A DNA stretch of 7,466 nucleotides from an uncultured Marvinbryantia sp. (GTDB lineage: Bacteria > Bacillota > Clostridia > Lachnospirales > Lachnospiraceae), in assembly GCA_947624335.1 (NCBI GenBank), contig CANQJX010000086.1, forward strand, positions 1-7,466, in the 5' to 3' direction. Numbering within the stretch: the first letter of the stretch is position 1; each line of letters opens with the position of its first letter. Shown here one piece after another: positions 6,013 through 7,466 of the stretch. The notes below the pieces were generated by a model. The model was not told the origin of the DNA. It worked only from the letters and a program-made list of their open reading frames with translations, and did not search any database. The translations under genes and the position numbers were made by a program.

Positions 6013-7386
6013 TTATTCTTTTTTGGTGTGTTCTTCTTTTGTCGCGGCCGTAGTCTGCCACGCTTCCACGCCCTCTGTATTTTCTTTTTGAAACAGAATT
6101 TTAAACGTGAGCATCAGAAGCTTCAGATCCTGAAGAACCGAGTAGGACTCAATATAAGAAAGGTCCAGCTTTAGTTTGTCATACGGCGTCGTATTATATT
6201 TTCCATATACCTGCGCGTAGCCCGTTAATCCCGCTTTCACTTTCAGACGGTAATCAAATTCGGGAATCTCCTTGGAATATTCTTCCGCAATTTCCGGGCG
6301 TTCCGGGCGCGGTCCCACCAGAGACATTTCCCCCTTTAAAATATTAAAGATCTGGGGCAGTTCGTCAAAATGGATGTTGCGTATCACCCTGCCGACCGGC
6401 GTAATGCGGTCGTCTTCCTTGCGCGCAAGCCGCGCCCCGTCCTGTTCCGACTGCACTTTCATGCTGCGGAACTTCAGGATGTAAAATATCTTTTTGTCTT
6501 TCGTAAGGCGGGGCTGTTTATAAAGAACCGGGCCGCCGTCGTAGCATTTAATCGCAATGGCGATAATCAGCATAAACGGAGCCGCCAGAATCAGCCCCAA
6601 AAGCGAAAAAACAATATCCATCGCCCGTTTTACAAACAACTGCTCCGCCGTCAGCCTCCGGTTGCGCGACAGCAGCAGGGTTGTATCAAACAAGTGGATA
6701 TTGTCGGCGCTGCGCAGCATAATGTCGGAAAGTTTTGGGATGCTGTAGCAGCGGATATCCTTTTCAAAGCAGTATTTCAGATAAAGATTGCGCTCATGGG
6801 CCGGCATATCCGCCAGAATAATCGCCGGATATTCCTCTATCTTTTTCTTAATCTGCTCCTCCCCTCTGGAAAGATGGATCCGTTCGCAGATCACAAACTT
6901 ATCCTCGCGGGAAGAGACTTTATGGATCAGCTCGCGCGGGTTGCGCGAACCATAGATCAGCAGCATCCGCCTTGGCGGATAGATACGGGCGTATACCCAG
7001 CGCATTGCGATCACCCATACGCCCACTATGATCAGATCCAGAATCGTCATGTTAAAGAGCGGAACGATATTCGTGCCGAATTTCCATCGGCCGATCAGCG
7101 CCATCTGAAAATAGGTAATGATATTCACGCAGATTACAGAGAGGATCTGCGAGTAAAGAACTTCAAAAACACGCAGATAACCCACCTTAAATCCGCCGTA
7201 AACGCGGTAGAAAAGGTACAGCATCAGCGCGTACTGCGCAATGATCACAAGATTTCCCCGTACAAAACCGCCGCTGACTCCGTAAGAGTGATACCACACA
7301 AACGCAAAAATTGCCGTTTCCAGCGACAGTATCAATACGGAAGATAAAAACATAATGATTCGTTTATATTGCTCTTTTTTTCCCAT
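6013..7386 (-). CDS. Polyprenyl-phosphate sugar-1-phosphate transferase (exopolysaccharide initiating glycosylphosphotransferase)
   Basis: A 457-residue membrane enzyme of the WbaP/CpsE type that would place the first sugar phosphate from a UDP-sugar onto undecaprenyl phosphate. Four hydrophobic segments lie near residues 10-32, 45-62, 76-98 and 113-133. A degenerate nucleotide-binding-like domain (about 138-235, MLLIYGSRNPRE) follows, then a fifth membrane segment or re-entrant helix (255-280) leading into the bacterial sugar transferase domain (PF02397). Conserved marks there are GPVLYKQPR (285-293), ILKFRSM (303-309), FDELPQIFNILKGEMSLVG (340-358) with the catalytic Asp-Glu pair 341-342, GPRPERPE (358-365) and AGLTGYAQV (385-393). 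Length and domain order fit a full-length initiating transferase. The ATG at 7386 has AAAGGTGA four bases upstream; an in-frame GTG at 7416 would add ten residues but lies at the expected transcription start. It appears to be the first gene of the operon. The transferred sugar is not predictable here. Confidence 0.93.
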   Translation of the reverse strand: MGKKEQYKRIIMFLSSVLILSLETAIFAFVWYHSYGVSGGFVRGNLVIIAQYALMLYLFYRVYGGFKVGYLRVFEVLYSQILSVICVNIITYFQMALIGRWKFGTNIVPLFNMTILDLIIVGVWVIAMRWVYARIYPPRRMLLIYGSRNPRELIHKVSSREDKFVICERIHLSRGEEQIKKKIEEYPAIILADMPAHERNLYLKYCFEKDIRCYSIPKLSDIMLRSADNIHLFDTTLLLSRNRRLTAEQLFVKRAMDIVFSLLGLILAAPFMLIIAIAIKCYDGGPVLYKQPRLTKDKKIFYILKFRSMKVQSEQDGARLARKEDDRITPVGRVIRNIHFDELPQIFNILKGEMSLVGPRPERPEIAEEYSKEIPEFDYRLKVKAGLTGYAQVYGKYNTTPYDKLKLDLSYIESYSVLQDLKLLMLTFKILFQKENTEGVEAWQTTAATKEEHTKKE

Positions 7387-7390
7387 ATTT

Positions 7391-7398
7391 TCACCTTT
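7391..7398 (-). promoter_or_regulatory. Ribosome binding site fixing the sugar transferase start
   Basis: AAAGGTGA on the minus strand lies four bases before the ATG at 7386. It decides this start over the in-frame GTG at 7416, which has only a distant AGAGGTG. Confidence 0.7.
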
Positions 7399-7422
7399 GT
7401 TCCCTAACCGGGCCACACCGAC

Positions 7423-7451
7423 ATTCTACACCTCTTTGGGGCAAAATACAA
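7423..7451 (-). promoter_or_regulatory. Candidate sigma-A promoter for the operon
   Basis: On the minus strand TTGTAT (7451-7446) and TAGAAT (7428-7423) are separated by 17 bases. The -10 box matches the consensus at five of six positions and the -35 box at three of six (TTG). Transcription would start near 7416, giving a leader of about 30 bases before the ATG at 7386. The fit is moderate, and the window ends only 15 bases further, so read-through from an upstream gene cannot be excluded. Confidence 0.4.
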
Positions 7452-7466
7452 CCAAAAAGCGGCCGT

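Noticed and set aside
6370..7347. A 325-codon open frame on the plus strand opposite the sugar transferase
   Set aside because: The minus-strand sugar transferase is certain from its motifs; the plus frame is an Arg/His/Gln-rich shadow.

Overview
This window is one strand-coherent block of surface-polysaccharide genes, all transcribed on the minus strand (right to left). Purine-rich Shine-Dalgarno sites (GGAGG type) precede most starts, spacing is very tight, sigma-A-like promoters are visible, and the TarI/TarJ proteins resemble those of Firmicutes. Together these point to a Gram-positive Firmicute. The moderately GC-rich coding style and the form of the sugar transferase suggest a clostridial (Lachnospiraceae-like) gut anaerobe, but that placement is inference. 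I see no RNA genes, mobile elements or CRISPR arrays, and no gap between genes longer than about 60 bases.

In transcription order the layout is: (1) a membrane polyprenyl-phosphate sugar-1-phosphate transferase (7386-6013), which would start the lipid-linked repeat unit; (2) a family 2 glycosyltransferase (5986-5195); (3) a CDP-glycerol/CDP-ribitol glycerophosphotransferase-family enzyme (5137-4034); (4) TarI, ribitol-5-phosphate cytidylyltransferase (4015-3290); (5) TarJ, NADPH-dependent ribulose-5-phosphate reductase (3296-2271); (6) a polysaccharide pyruvyl transferase-family protein (2260-908); (7) a second, paralogous pyruvyl transferase (897 to beyond the left edge, cut after 299 codons). 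A plausible first promoter lies at the right edge. A strong-looking internal promoter sits in the only sizeable gap, just before gene 3.

Taken together, TarJ and TarI would supply CDP-ribitol and gene 3 would transfer ribitol phosphate. The sugar transferase and the GT2 would build the glycan, and the two pyruvyl transferases may add pyruvate ketals. The predicted product is a polyanionic capsule-like or secondary cell-wall glycopolymer carrying both phosphate and carboxylate charges. Flippase, polymerase and further glycosyltransferases are not in the window and presumably lie to the left or elsewhere. The most notable points are the tandem pair of pyruvyl transferases (about 60% identical), the tarIJ cassette with a single phosphotransferase inside a sugar-transferase-led operon, and the internal promoter that may let the ribitol-phosphate and pyruvate part be transcribed on its own.
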